The notes under the pieces: model-generated
Seen by the model: only the letters and a program-made list of their open reading frames with translations
Databases searched by the model: none
What the model was told of the DNA's origin: nothing
Source: Opitutales bacterium
GTDB taxonomy: Bacteria; Verrucomicrobiota; Verrucomicrobiia; Opitutales; UBA953
DNA length: 64,000 bases
Direction: 5' to 3'
Assembly: GCA_017935025.1 (NCBI GenBank)
Contig: JAGBIL010000040.1
Span: forward strand, 1-64,000
Shown: positions 15,259-24,231 of the stretch, one piece after another
Layout: each line of letters starts with the position of its first letter
How positions within the stretch are numbered: the stretch's first letter is position 1
Program-made: the position numbers and the translations under genes

Positions 15259-15945
15259 ATCATTTTCAACGCAAGGATTTTGGGGGAAACGCCATTCCCG
15301 GGCAGAAATTCTCCCACAAATTTCACAGATTTTGTCATGGAGGACAGCCGTCCCGGCTGTCCGTTGGTCCAAGGCGCCCGCGTTCCCGCGAAGAGTCCCC
15401 CAAAAAATCCCGGGGACAGGCGAGACGCCTGTCCTCCTTTTTTTTGTTCCCGCAAAAAAAATGCTTGTAGGGAGTTTTTTTTTGTTTATCCGCTAATGCT
15501 CACAAGTTTCACAGATTTTGTCATGGAGGACAGCCGGGACGGCTGTCCCTTTTCTTTTTTGCAGGAAAATCAAAGCCTCGGAGAGGCGTTATGTTCTAAA
15601 ACCCTGCGCGTAAGCGTAGGGCAAGGAACGAAAAAACAACGAGCCTTGAAAAGGCGAAACAAAACCGCATGACGCGCAGATACACGGTGCCCGCGTTCCC
15701 GCCGCTTCCGTGGAACATCCGCCATTTCCGGGCAAAAATCCTCTCGCGGAAACACAGAGACACGGAGTTTTTTTGAGGAAAATTCAACGCTCCGGAGGAG
15801 CGTTATTTCCTAAGGGCTACGCGCGCCAATATCGAAAGCAAATTCCGAATCCCGAATAAAAATTCCGTGTGTTTCCGGGTTGTCCGTAGTTCAAAAAAAC
15901 TTCGTGCGTCTCACGGAAGCGGCCGGAGTCCGCTTCTCCCGGAAC
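15259..15945. repeat. Non-coding repeat region between tonB and pilC
   Basis: About 690 bp without a gene. It holds two near-identical copies of a 48-bp unit containing TTTCACAGATTTTGTCATGG and a GGACAGCC hairpin (15315-15362 and 15501-15548), and two versions of a second repeat, GAAAAT-CAA-GC-TC-GGAG-GCGTTAT (about 15568-15597 and 15778-15812). CACAGAGACACGGAG (about 15752) and TTCCGTGTGTTTCC (about 15862) are fragments similar to those in the gap before exbB. I see no coding potential. Such short intergenic palindromes are common in this phylum. Confidence 0.8.
15414..15445 (+). terminator. Terminator of the heme/TonB operon
   Basis: GGACAGGCG pairs with CGCCTGTCC (15426-15434) around AGA, then CTC and T8 (15438-15445). 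It is the first strong plus-strand terminator after tonB. Confidence 0.85.
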
Positions 15946-15985
15946 AAAAAGCGTTCCCGCGACAGAAGCCACGGGAACGCTTTTT
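15946..15985 (-). terminator. Terminator of the pilus operon built from a GGGAACG pair
   Basis: A perfect 14-bp stem, AAAAAGCGTTCCCG (15946-15959) with CGGGAACGCTTTTT (15972-15985). It lies 20 bp after the pilC stop on the minus strand. The stem is an inverted pair of the dispersed word. Confidence 0.9.
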
Positions 15986-16005
15986 TGTGCGTTAAATCTT
16001 TTCGT

Positions 16006-17217
16006 TTACGCCATCTTTTGAATGATGGAAACAATCGGCATGAACATCGCGACAACGATTGTGCCGACGACAACGGCAAGGAAGAGAATCAACACCGGCT
16101 CAATGACGGACGTGAGCGCGCCGACGGCATTATCGACTTCTTCGTCGTAGTTGTCCGCAACGCGATTGAGCATTTCCGGAAGCTGCCCGGTTTCTTCGCC
16201 GACCTGCACCATGGAGCAAACCATCGGCGGGAAGACTTTTGCCTGTTCGAGCGGCTGTGCGAGCGTGTCGCCGTCGCGGACACGATCGTGAACGCGATCC
16301 AGCGCGTCGCGGAGGACGACGTTGTCAAGCGTGTCGCGGGTAATCGTCATTGCCTGCAAAATCGGTACACCGGAAGACATCAGCGTCCCGAACGTACGCG
16401 CGAAACGGGAAACGGTAACAACCTGGATAAAGGAACCGATTTTCGGAAGTTTGAAAACGACACGGTCAATAATCGCTTTGGTTTTCGCGTTTTTGAAAAG
16501 GAAACGAATGAGAAAGATTCCGCCGAAGACCACGACAACGGCAACCAACCAATGCTCGCTGAGAGAGTTTCCGAGGTCCATAACAAACTTTGTCAGCGGC
16601 GGCATCGTCCCGCCCTGAGCGGAAATCATCTTTTGGAACGACGGGACGACGAACGTCAGAAGCACCCACACAATGATAAACGCGACGGAAAGAACGACGC
16701 AGGGATAAACCATCGCGGATTTGACTTTTTTCTTAATTTTACCGGATTTTTCCTGAAACGCCGCGAGGCGGTCGAGAACGGTATCGAGCACGCCGCCCGC
16801 TTCCCCGGCGCGGATCATATTGACGTAGAGGCGGTCAAACATACGCGGATACTGCGAGAGCGCGTCAGAAAGCGTGTTCCCGCCCTGAATATTTTCGGAA
16901 ATCGTTTCGAGCGCGGTTTTGAACACGGGGTCTTTCTCCTGCCCGGAGAGGATTTGCATCGCGCGCAGAAGCGGCAAACCCGCTTGAAGCAACGTGGCGA
17001 GCTGGCGTGTAAAAATCGTCAACTGCTCACCGGAAATCTTTTTATTAAAGCCGGCATTTTTCTTACCTTTTCTGCCGAAACCTTCGGCGGAGATGGAAGA
17101 AACCATCAGGCGTTGAGAGGAGAGCTTGGCACGAGCCTGCTCTTCGTTGGGCGCTTCGATTTTTCCGTTCACGGGTTTTCCGTTCCCGTCGATTGCGGAA
17201 TACTTGAATGTTGCCAT
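16006..17217 (-). CDS. pilC: Type IV pilus inner-membrane platform protein PilC/GspF
   Basis: A 403-residue protein with two T2SSF repeats (about 70-195 and 270-395). The first contains FTRQLATLLQAGLPLLRAM and MIRAGEAGGVLD, the second SRFARTFGTLMSSGVPILQAM and MVQVGEETGQL. Three membrane helices lie after repeat 1 (about 170-195 and 220-245) and at the C-terminus. It is the platform on which the ATPases drive pilin polymerisation. The start MATFKYSAIDGNGK is typical. It is last in the four-gene pilus operon, 29 bp after the PilB-like gene. Confidence 0.93.
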   Translation of the reverse strand: MATFKYSAIDGNGKPVNGKIEAPNEEQARAKLSSQRLMVSSISAEGFGRKGKKNAGFNKKISGEQLTIFTRQLATLLQAGLPLLRAMQILSGQEKDPVFKTALETISENIQGGNTLSDALSQYPRMFDRLYVNMIRAGEAGGVLDTVLDRLAAFQEKSGKIKKKVKSAMVYPCVVLSVAFIIVWVLLTFVVPSFQKMISAQGGTMPPLTKFVMDLGNSLSEHWLVAVVVVFGGIFLIRFLFKNAKTKAIIDRVVFKLPKIGSFIQVVTVSRFARTFGTLMSSGVPILQAMTITRDTLDNVVLRDALDRVHDRVRDGDTLAQPLEQAKVFPPMVCSMVQVGEETGQLPEMLNRVADNYDEEVDNAVGALTSVIEPVLILFLAVVVGTIVVAMFMPIVSIIQKMA

Positions 17218-17246
17218 AGTTTTCTAAAGGGCTGGGGTTAAAAAGA

Positions 17247-18908
17247 TTAGGTGTATTTTAGGACTTCCTCGATGGTGGTCAATCCATCAAAAATGCAACG
17301 CAATCCGTCATCGCGGAGCGTGCGCATCCCGTTTTCGATGGCTTTCTGTTTGAGCACGAGGGTCGGCGCTTTTTTCGTGATGAGCTCGCGAACCGAGTCG
17401 TTGATGACCATAAGTTCAAAAAGCCCCTGGCGCCCTTTGTAACCCGTGCGGTTGCACTCGGAGCAGCCTTTTCCGTAAAAAAACTGTTTTTCCGCGATTT
17501 CGAGCGGATCGACCTGGAGCATCGAAATGACTCCCTGATCCGGCTCGTACGCTGTACGGCAATGGCGGCAAATGCGGCGGAGCAGACGTTGACCGAGCAC
17601 ACCTTCAAGCGACGCGGAAATGAGGAACGGCTCCAAGCCCATATCGACGAGACGCGTAACTGCGCCGGGAGCGTCGTTCGTGTGGAGCGTGGCAAGCACA
17701 ACGTGCCCGGTGAGCGATGCCTGCACTGCAATTTGCCCCGTTTCCAAGTCACGAATTTCCCCGACCATGATCGTATCCGGGTCCTGACGCAGGAAGGAAC
17801 GCAGAGCAGACGCAAACGTGAGCCCGACCTGGTGATTAATCTGCACCTGCATGATGCCTTCGATTTCGTATTCGACCGGATCCTCCGCCGTGAGGATTTT
17901 GACATCCACGGTGTTAACTTCGCGAAGCGCGGAATAAAGCGTTGTCGTTTTACCGGAACCCGTCGGTCCCGTGACGATGAAGATGCCGTTCGGGCGGTTC
18001 ACGAGCTCGCGAATCCCGTTCATAATTTCCGGCTCCATCGAAAGATTTTCGAGGTCAAGATTGACAACGCCCTTGTCGAGAATACGAAGCACGACGGATT
18101 CGCCGAACTGCGTCGGAAGCGTGGAAACACGAAGGTCGATGGGGCGCCCGCCGATGGTGGTTTTAATACGACCGTCCTGCGGGATACGTTTTTCCGCGAT
18201 ATTCAAACCGGACATCACCTTCACGCGCGCGGTAACGGCATTCGCGAGGCTTTTCGGCGGCGGTGCCATTTCGTAAAGCGCACCGTCGATACGGTAGCGG
18301 ATACGGAATTGGTCTTCAAACGGCTCGAAGTGAATGTCGGATGCCTTCGCCTTGACAGCTTCCTGCAAAACGACGTCGACAAAACGGATAATCGGCGCCT
18401 GATTCGCAGAATCGTCCGCATCGACATTGTCTAAGTCGATTTCGGAGAGAATGTCTTCAATGGACGAATGTTGCTCGCCGTAAAATTTGACGATTGCTCC
18501 GTCGATTTGCGCGGGATCGCTGACCACGAGTTCGACATCGCGGCGAAGCGAGAACGACAAATCGTCCACGACGCTGTAGTTCAGCGGGTCTTTTGCGAGG
18601 AACCAAACTTTGTTCGGGTCGGCACGGAACGGAATAATTCCGTATTTATGCGCCAAGTCCGGCTTGATGATCCGAAGTAAATCCGGATCAATGTGCTCAG
18701 GAATCGCGGGAACGAACTCGACATTGAGGTTGCGGGCGATGAGCTCCAACATCGTATTGCGGTCGATGTATCCCGCGTCTTCGAGAATGTCGGTAAACGC
18801 TTTTCCGGTTTCGACGTGTTCGCCCCACGCCTCGTCGAGTTGCTCGCGGGAGACCAAGCCGGATTCTTCAAAAATATTTTTTAATGTTTCACTGTGTTCG
18901 TTAAACAT
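17247..18908 (-). CDS. pilB: PilB/GspE-type assembly ATPase, copy 1
   Basis: A 553-residue secretion ATPase. It has an N-terminal MshEN-like domain (1-150), then the ATPase domain with [19 protein letters not shown] (Walker A), the Asp box with [11 protein letters not shown], a Walker B region in [19 protein letters not shown] and the His box in [14 protein letters not shown] tetracysteine zinc site (CRHC and CSEC) is near residue 440-475. It polymerises pilin subunits. It lies between pilT and pilC. A paralogue is encoded at 20066-21784. Confidence 0.92.
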   Translation of the reverse strand: MFNEHSETLKNIFEESGLVSREQLDEAWGEHVETGKAFTDILEDAGYIDRNTMLELIARNLNVEFVPAIPEHIDPDLLRIIKPDLAHKYGIIPFRADPNKVWFLAKDPLNYSVVDDLSFSLRRDVELVVSDPAQIDGAIVKFYGEQHSSIEDILSEIDLDNVDADDSANQAPIIRFVDVVLQEAVKAKASDIHFEPFEDQFRIRYRIDGALYEMAPPPKSLANAVTARVKVMSGLNIAEKRIPQDGRIKTTIGGRPIDLRVSTLPTQFGESVVLRILDKGVVNLDLENLSMEPEIMNGIRELVNRPNGIFIVTGPTGSGKTTTLYSALREVNTVDVKILTAEDPVEYEIEGIMQVQINHQVGLTFASALRSFLRQDPDTIMVGEIRDLETGQIAVQASLTGHVVLATLHTNDAPGAVTRLVDMGLEPFLISASLEGVLGQRLLRRICRHCRTAYEPDQGVISMLQVDPLEIAEKQFFYGKGCSECNRTGYKGRQGLFELMVINDSVRELITKKAPTLVLKQKAIENGMRTLRDDGLRCIFDGLTTIEEVLKYT

Positions 18909-18929
18909 AACGGGAACGCCGGTTGAGGA

Positions 18930-20018
18930 TTAAATGAGAGCAAGCGCGCGAAGTTTGTCGCGCATTTCATTCGGAGCCTGTGCGAACTTCGTCGCTTCGG
19001 ACGGATCGATGTACCCTTCCTGCACGAGAGAAAGCAGGTGGCTGTCAAGTGTGCGCATCCCGAGATTACCTCCGGTCTGAATGTCGGAGGTGATGCGGTA
19101 GGTTTTGTTGTCTCGAATGAGCGCCGCCGTGGAATCCGTATTGATCATGATTTCATAGGCGGCTATACGCCCGCCGTCGCGGCGGCGACAAAGTACCTGA
19201 GAAATAACGGCAACGAGCGAAGAGGAAAGCTGCGTGCGAATTTGATCTTTGGTGTCCGCCGGGAACGCATCGACGATACGGTCGACAGTACGCGCGGCGC
19301 CGGTCGTATGCAAAGTAGCGAAAACGAGGTGCCCGGTTTCCGCGGCGGAAACGGCGGCTGTAATAGTTTCCAAATCCCGCATTTCCCCGACGAGAATAAT
19401 GTCCGGGTCCTGACGGAGCGCGCCGCGAATAGCTTCCGCAAAAGACGGAACGTCTCGCCCGATTTCGCGCTGAGTTACGACGGAACGTCGATGGTCATGA
19501 AAATACTCAATCGGGTCTTCAATCGTGATGATGTGCTTTTCCTCGTTGCGGTTGATCCAGTTGAGCATGGACGCGAGTGTCGTCGTTTTACCGGATCCGG
19601 TCGGTCCCGTAACGAGAATCAGTCCGCGTTGGCGTTGCAAAAGAGCCTTAACCTTGTCGGAAAGACCGAGCTGGTCTAAATCGAACATCTTATTCGGAAT
19701 CTGTCGGAGGACGATCCCGTACCCGTTGGCATCCCCGTGCCCGTGGCGCGCCTTAAACACGCTGACACGGAAGCGGGCCTGGCCCTCGTAGGAAAAACCG
19801 AAGTCGCATCCTCCGCGTTCCTGCAAGCGTTTCCAATGGTGTTCGGCGGTGATTTCGCGCGCCATCGCCTCGGTTTCCTCCGCAGTCAGTACGGGACCGT
19901 CCACCGGCATCATCACGCCGGAGATGCGAAGCACGGGAGCTTGGTCGATGTGAATGTGAAGGTCGCTTGCGCTTTCGCTCACCATAAGGTCGAGCAGTTG
20001 TTTCAGCGTGTAATTCAT
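18930..20018 (-). CDS. pilT: Pilus retraction ATPase PilT
   Basis: A 362-residue ATPase of the PilT type, shorter than PilB and without the tetracysteine site. Visible motifs are [18 protein letters not shown] near the N-terminus, [20 protein letters not shown] (Walker A), [16 protein letters not shown], the PilT-typical [20 protein letters not shown] and [12 protein letters not shown]. It powers retraction, needed for twitching and for pulling DNA during natural transformation. It lies between the two pilB-like genes, 21 bp before pilB copy 1. Confidence 0.93.
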   Translation of the reverse strand: MNYTLKQLLDLMVSESASDLHIHIDQAPVLRISGVMMPVDGPVLTAEETEAMAREITAEHHWKRLQERGGCDFGFSYEGQARFRVSVFKARHGHGDANGYGIVLRQIPNKMFDLDQLGLSDKVKALLQRQRGLILVTGPTGSGKTTTLASMLNWINRNEEKHIITIEDPIEYFHDHRRSVVTQREIGRDVPSFAEAIRGALRQDPDIILVGEMRDLETITAAVSAAETGHLVFATLHTTGAARTVDRIVDAFPADTKDQIRTQLSSSLVAVISQVLCRRRDGGRIAAYEIMINTDSTAALIRDNKTYRITSDIQTGGNLGMRTLDSHLLSLVQEGYIDPSEATKFAQAPNEMRDKLRALALI

Positions 20019-20065
20019 TTTGAAAAAATCCTTTGTTACGTAGTTGTGTTGTGCGTTCCCGCGAA

Positions 20066-21784
20066 TTATTCGACTTCGACCGTCGTGGACAGAACTTCCT
20101 CGACGGACGTAATTCCCGCCGCGATTTTGCGAATCCCGTCTTCGCGCATCGTACGCATACCGAGTTCCCGCACCTTGCGGCGCAAGTCGACAAGCGACAC
20201 GTTGCGGTAGATCATTTCCTGAATCTCTTCGTTGACCATGAAGATTTCAAAAACACCGCGACGCCCGCGATAGCCGGTATTGTGGCACTTCGAGCAGCCT
20301 CGTCCTTTTTGGAAGTTAGAACTCGAAAGATCCCCCACCGTCATGCCGATAGAAATCAGTTCCTTTTCCGTCGGGTTGTACGATTCCGTACAATCCGGAC
20401 AAATGCGGCGCACAAGGCGTTGAGCAAGGACACCGCGAAGCGACGCGGAAACGAGGAACGGCTTCACGCCGATGTCGACGAGGCGCGAAACGGCGGACGG
20501 AGCATCGTTCGTGTGGAGCGTGGAAAACACCATATGCCCGGTGAGCGATGCATTGACCGCGATTTCCGCCGTTTCCAAGTCACGAATTTCCCCGATCATG
20601 ATAATGTTCGGCGCTTGGCGGAGCATGGAGCGCAGAGCCGCCGAGAACGTCATCCCGACCTCGCGCCTCACCTGCACTTGATTGATGCCCGGCATCTGAT
20701 ATTCGACCGGATCTTCCACCGTGATAATTTTGCGGTCCGGCTGATTAATGTAATTGAGTGCCGAATACAGCGTGGTGGATTTACCGGACCCCGTCGGTCC
20801 CGTGACGAGAAAGATTCCGTCCGCTCCCGTAATAATTTTCTGAAACGTTGCCTGGTCGTCGGAGAAAAAGCCGAGTTCCGGCAAGCCGAGGCGTAGCCCT
20901 TCTTTGTCCAAAATACGCATGACGATGGATTCGCCGTAAACCGTGGGAAGCACGGAAACACGCAAGTCCACGTCTTTTCCCGAAACCTGGATTTGAATAC
21001 GCCCGTCCTGCGGAATACGTTTTTCCGCAAGGGAAACTTCCGCCATGAGCTTCAGGCGCGCGATAATTGAAGCCTGCAGGCGTTTCGGGGGATTTTCGAC
21101 TTCCTGCAAAACGCCGTCGATGCGGTAACGCACGCGAAAACGTTTTTCCAAAGGCTCCATGTGAATGTCGGACGCTCGTCGACGAATCGCCTCCGTGATG
21201 AGCAAATTCACATATTTGATAATCGGAGCATCGTCGGCACTCGCACCCTTTGCGTCGTTCCCGGGAATGTTTACGCCCGGTCCCGCGTCTCCGAAAAGAG
21301 CCTTCATCGCATCGCTCTGCGGCAAACCGTCGTCGCCGTAAGCGGATTTAATCGCCGCGCGAATATCGTCCGGCGGAGCAAGGCGGAATGAGACCGACAT
21401 CCCGAGCACGCGCGCGAGCTCGTCCATCATATCCGTGTCGAGCGGGTCGGCGGTAACGGCGAGCATCTGCGGTCCTTCAATCTGCAAAGGGAGCACATTG
21501 TAGCGGTCGGCGAGTTCTCGCCCCATTCTTTCAAGCGCCTCCGGTGTCGGGCGAATACCTTCCAGGTCTGCGACTTCCATATCGAACTGCTGCGCGAGAG
21601 CGGCAGTAATCGCCGCCCACGTCGTATAGCCTTTGTCGACCAGAAGCGTCAGAGCTTCCGTATCCGCATTTTCTTCAGTTGTGCCTTGGGAAAGCACATA
21701 TTCCCGCGCGGCGGCGACGGTTTCCGGCGGAACAAGCTGCTCGGTTTGAATCAAATCAATGACATAATCATCAGCGGAAATCAC
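20066..21784 (-). CDS. PilB/GspE-type assembly ATPase, copy 2
   Basis: A 572-residue paralogue of the other PilB-like ATPase, with an MshEN-like N-terminal domain, [60 protein letters not shown] and the zinc pairs CPDC and CSKC. I place the start at a GTG (21784) because AAGGAG (21800-21795 on the minus strand) is 10 bases upstream. An ATG at 21859 would add 25 residues without family similarity. It heads the operon pilB2-pilT-pilB1-pilC. The two ATPases may serve pili and a second system, or act together. Confidence 0.9.
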   Translation of the reverse strand: MISADDYVIDLIQTEQLVPPETVAAAREYVLSQGTTEENADTEALTLLVDKGYTTWAAITAALAQQFDMEVADLEGIRPTPEALERMGRELADRYNVLPLQIEGPQMLAVTADPLDTDMMDELARVLGMSVSFRLAPPDDIRAAIKSAYGDDGLPQSDAMKALFGDAGPGVNIPGNDAKGASADDAPIIKYVNLLITEAIRRRASDIHMEPLEKRFRVRYRIDGVLQEVENPPKRLQASIIARLKLMAEVSLAEKRIPQDGRIQIQVSGKDVDLRVSVLPTVYGESIVMRILDKEGLRLGLPELGFFSDDQATFQKIITGADGIFLVTGPTGSGKSTTLYSALNYINQPDRKIITVEDPVEYQMPGINQVQVRREVGMTFSAALRSMLRQAPNIIMIGEIRDLETAEIAVNASLTGHMVFSTLHTNDAPSAVSRLVDIGVKPFLVSASLRGVLAQRLVRRICPDCTESYNPTEKELISIGMTVGDLSSSNFQKGRGCSKCHNTGYRGRRGVFEIFMVNEEIQEMIYRNVSLVDLRRKVRELGMRTMREDGIRKIAAGITSVEEVLSTTVEVE

Positions 21785-22028
21785 GATTTCGGGTCTCCTT
21801 GTAAGATTGACAAAAAAAAGGGGCGAGGAACGGGGAAAACTAAAGGTTTTTCTGTTCAAAACACGCCGCGAAAAACCTCCCGCCGCGTTCGTTTTGAAAA
21901 GAACACGGGATTTTTAGCACGAAATCCGCGCCCTTGCAAAAGAAAAGGAGGGCGCAAAACGAATTAGGACGCGGGAAATCCGTAAGCCCCCCCCCCCCGG
22001 AGAGAAGAGGGAAATTTTCCGCACCGCC
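21785..22028 (-). promoter_or_regulatory. Leader region of the pilus operon with a C12 tract
   Basis: 244 bp between the zinc-ribbon gene and pilB2. It contains a run of 12 C (21987-21998), a Shine-Dalgarno AAGGAG (21800-21795) for the GTG start and G/C-rich imperfect inverted repeats around 21855-21900. I could not pick out a convincing promoter. Confidence 0.5.
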
Positions 22029-22262
22029 TCAAAATTTCATACGCGTATTTTCAAACCCGCAATGCGGGCACGCCGAAACCTCGCGCTGGCGCGGACGTGA
22101 GTAGATTTTTCCGCAACGAATACAGTAAAACACGGTTTGGTAACGCCGATGGTCGTGCAACACACGTTCCCGCCGATCGTAATACCACCGGACGATACCC
22201 GCAAACAGTGCGATACCGAAAAGTAATACTGCGGCAAACATGACCAGATCGACGGCGAACAT
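22029..22262 (-). CDS. Small membrane protein with C-terminal zinc ribbon
   Basis: A 77-residue protein with one membrane helix (about 5-27), a basic linker WYYDRRERVLHDHRR and a compact zinc ribbon with Cys47/Cys50 (CIRC) and Cys65/Cys68 (CPHC). I do not recognise a named family. The four cysteines are spaced as in rubredoxin-like knuckles. The start at 22262 is supported by the helix beginning there. Upstream it would overlap trkH. It lies 72 bp after the trkH stop and upstream of the pilus operon. Confidence 0.7.
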   Translation of the reverse strand: MFAVDLVMFAAVLLFGIALFAGIVRWYYDRRERVLHDHRRYQTVFYCIRCGKIYSRPRQREVSACPHCGFENTRMKF

Positions 22263-22333
22263 ACAAACAAGTCTAAAGCTGAAAGGGGAAAGTTGAAAGG
22301 GGAAAGTCCGTGCGCAAAAGGTTTTTTGCCGGA

Positions 22334-24130
22334 TCACGAGAGCACAATCGTTGTCTCGGGAAGCCGCGCCGCCGCAGGCGTTTTTCTGCGCGGCAAAAAA
22401 GACGTGATGAACAGTAAAATTCCGATACGCCCGACAAACATCGTTCCCGCGAGTAAGTATTTCCCCGGCTCGCCCAACTGCGCTGTCACGCCACACGAAA
22501 GCCCAACCGTCCCCACTGCCGAAACGGATTCAAATGCGAGCGACAAAAAATCAATCTGCGGGTGCAAAATACACAGCGAAACCGTCACGACGAAAACCGC
22601 CGTCGCGCCGAGCAACACAATCGCCAGCGCCTGATTCGCAAAATCGCTGCCCAACCGCCGCCCGAAAACCTCGAGATCCCGTCGCCCCAAAACGTACTGC
22701 CGCAACGAAAGCACTGCGACTGCGAACGTCGTCGTTTTAATCCCGCCCGCCGTCGAAAACGGACTTCCGCCGATAAACATCAGCGCCATGAGCAAAACTT
22801 TCGCTGCGGGAGTAATGTCGGATGTCGGTCCGATGTCAAAACCCGCCGTACGCGACGTTCCCGCGAGGAAAAATGCCCGCCGCAGGGAATCCCCGCCCCA
22901 ACTGTCCCAATCCAGAACGTAAAACGCGACGAACCCGAAAACAATCAGCCCGAACGAAGTCACCAACACGATTTTCGTGTGCGTCGTAAGCCTCACGGGA
23001 ACGTGGCGGATTTTCCGGCTCCACAAAAACGTACGCAGCCGATTCAGGAAAAACATCCAAAAATCCCGAATCACGGGGAAACCCAACCCTCCTATAATCG
23101 CCATCACGAAAAGCGAGGAAATCATCGCCATACTTTGGCTCAGTTCCGGATTCGTCATGCCTCCGGGCACGCACGAAAGCCCGGCATTACAGAATCCCGA
23201 AACGGAATGAAATACTGCAAAAAATATCGGATTAGACGAGGCGACTTCCGTTCCCGCCGTCGAAAGATAAATCGCAACCGCCCCGATTGCCTCCGCCGCG
23301 AATGTAAATCCGACCATCACGGCAAGGACCATTCCGATTTGCCCCATATTTTCCTCACTGAACAAATCCTGAAAATCGAAGCGGTTTTTCAGCGAAAGCC
23401 CGCCCGCAAAGAAGTAGGCGAAAAAATACGTAATCGTCATCACGCCCAAGCCGCCGAGCTGAATCAGCACAAGCAAAATACAAAGCCCGTTGAACGTCAG
23501 TTCCGTCGCCACGTCAAACGGGGAAAGCCCCGTTACGCAAACAGCGCTCGTCGAAAGAAACAACGCGTCGCACCAAGAAATTCCGTCCAAACTCGCATTC
23601 GGCGTTTTCAGTAAGAGCGTTCCCGTGGCAATCAGCAGTACAAAACTCAGAATAAACACGCGCCCCGGAGTCAGCGAAACACCCTTAAAAACCGAATGCC
23701 GGAAACGAATCCCGCGCAACATCAGCACCCATAAAATCAGCGCATTCAGTCCCGCCGCGTAGCCCAAACGTACCGTCAGCGGCGCGACATCCGGCAAAAC
23801 CGCCATCAACCCGCTCAACATCGGCGCATATGCCACCACCATCACCAGCGCCACACAAAACAGCAGGCTCTCGAACCCGTGCTTCACAAAGCGCCGCAAG
23901 ATTGATTCGCGGCGAAAAACCATGCGCAAGACCTCCTGAAGCAAGAATAGCCCGACCGTACAGCGCGTTCCCGTACGCAGCCAAAACAACTGCGAATCCT
24001 GAATCGGCCAACCGACAATCGTTACCACAATTGCCAACGCCAAAAGCAGACACACAACGCTGATTCCGTTAACCAGTCGCCGCGTCCACGCGCTCCCGTC
24101 TCCGGGATTTTCTTTCGAGAAACCTTCCAT
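22334..24130 (-). CDS. trkH: TrkH/KtrB family potassium transporter
   Basis: A 598-residue membrane protein with the repeated M1-P-M2 layout of TrkH/KtrB. Selectivity-filter-like turns are visible in STSAVCVTGLSP, FHSVSGFCNAGLS, AGTSRTAGFDIG and ESVSAVGTVGLS, one per repeat. A conserved GGSPFSTAGGIKTTTF precedes the last repeat. It imports potassium, usually with a TrkA or KtrA ring, which is not encoded nearby. An extra N-terminal hydrophobic region of about 150 residues precedes repeat 1. The start at 24130 gives MEGFSKENPG. Confidence 0.9.
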   Translation of the reverse strand: MEGFSKENPGDGSAWTRRLVNGISVVCLLLALAIVVTIVGWPIQDSQLFWLRTGTRCTVGLFLLQEVLRMVFRRESILRRFVKHGFESLLFCVALVMVVAYAPMLSGLMAVLPDVAPLTVRLGYAAGLNALILWVLMLRGIRFRHSVFKGVSLTPGRVFILSFVLLIATGTLLLKTPNASLDGISWCDALFLSTSAVCVTGLSPFDVATELTFNGLCILLVLIQLGGLGVMTITYFFAYFFAGGLSLKNRFDFQDLFSEENMGQIGMVLAVMVGFTFAAEAIGAVAIYLSTAGTEVASSNPIFFAVFHSVSGFCNAGLSCVPGGMTNPELSQSMAMISSLFVMAIIGGLGFPVIRDFWMFFLNRLRTFLWSRKIRHVPVRLTTHTKIVLVTSFGLIVFGFVAFYVLDWDSWGGDSLRRAFFLAGTSRTAGFDIGPTSDITPAAKVLLMALMFIGGSPFSTAGGIKTTTFAVAVLSLRQYVLGRRDLEVFGRRLGSDFANQALAIVLLGATAVFVVTVSLCILHPQIDFLSLAFESVSAVGTVGLSCGVTAQLGEPGKYLLAGTMFVGRIGILLFITSFLPRRKTPAAARLPETTIVLS

Positions 24131-24231
24131 GGAGAACCGCTCTCTTCTATCAAAAGCCCCGGATCTTTTAAAGTTCAAAGGGGAGAGCGTTGCTACTCCA
24201 ACAATCCCTTTCCCAAAAGCCGCAACACTTT

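Noticed and set aside
15315-15812. CRISPR array in the repeat region
   Set aside because: Only two copies of each repeat, with unequal spacing and internal hairpins, and no cas gene.
15880-17241. 453-codon plus-strand frame antisense to pilC, and similar frames over rpoA, secY, rplB, pilB and the receptor
   Set aside because: All are mirror frames of recognised genes with low-complexity, His/Arg-rich translations and no ribosome binding site.
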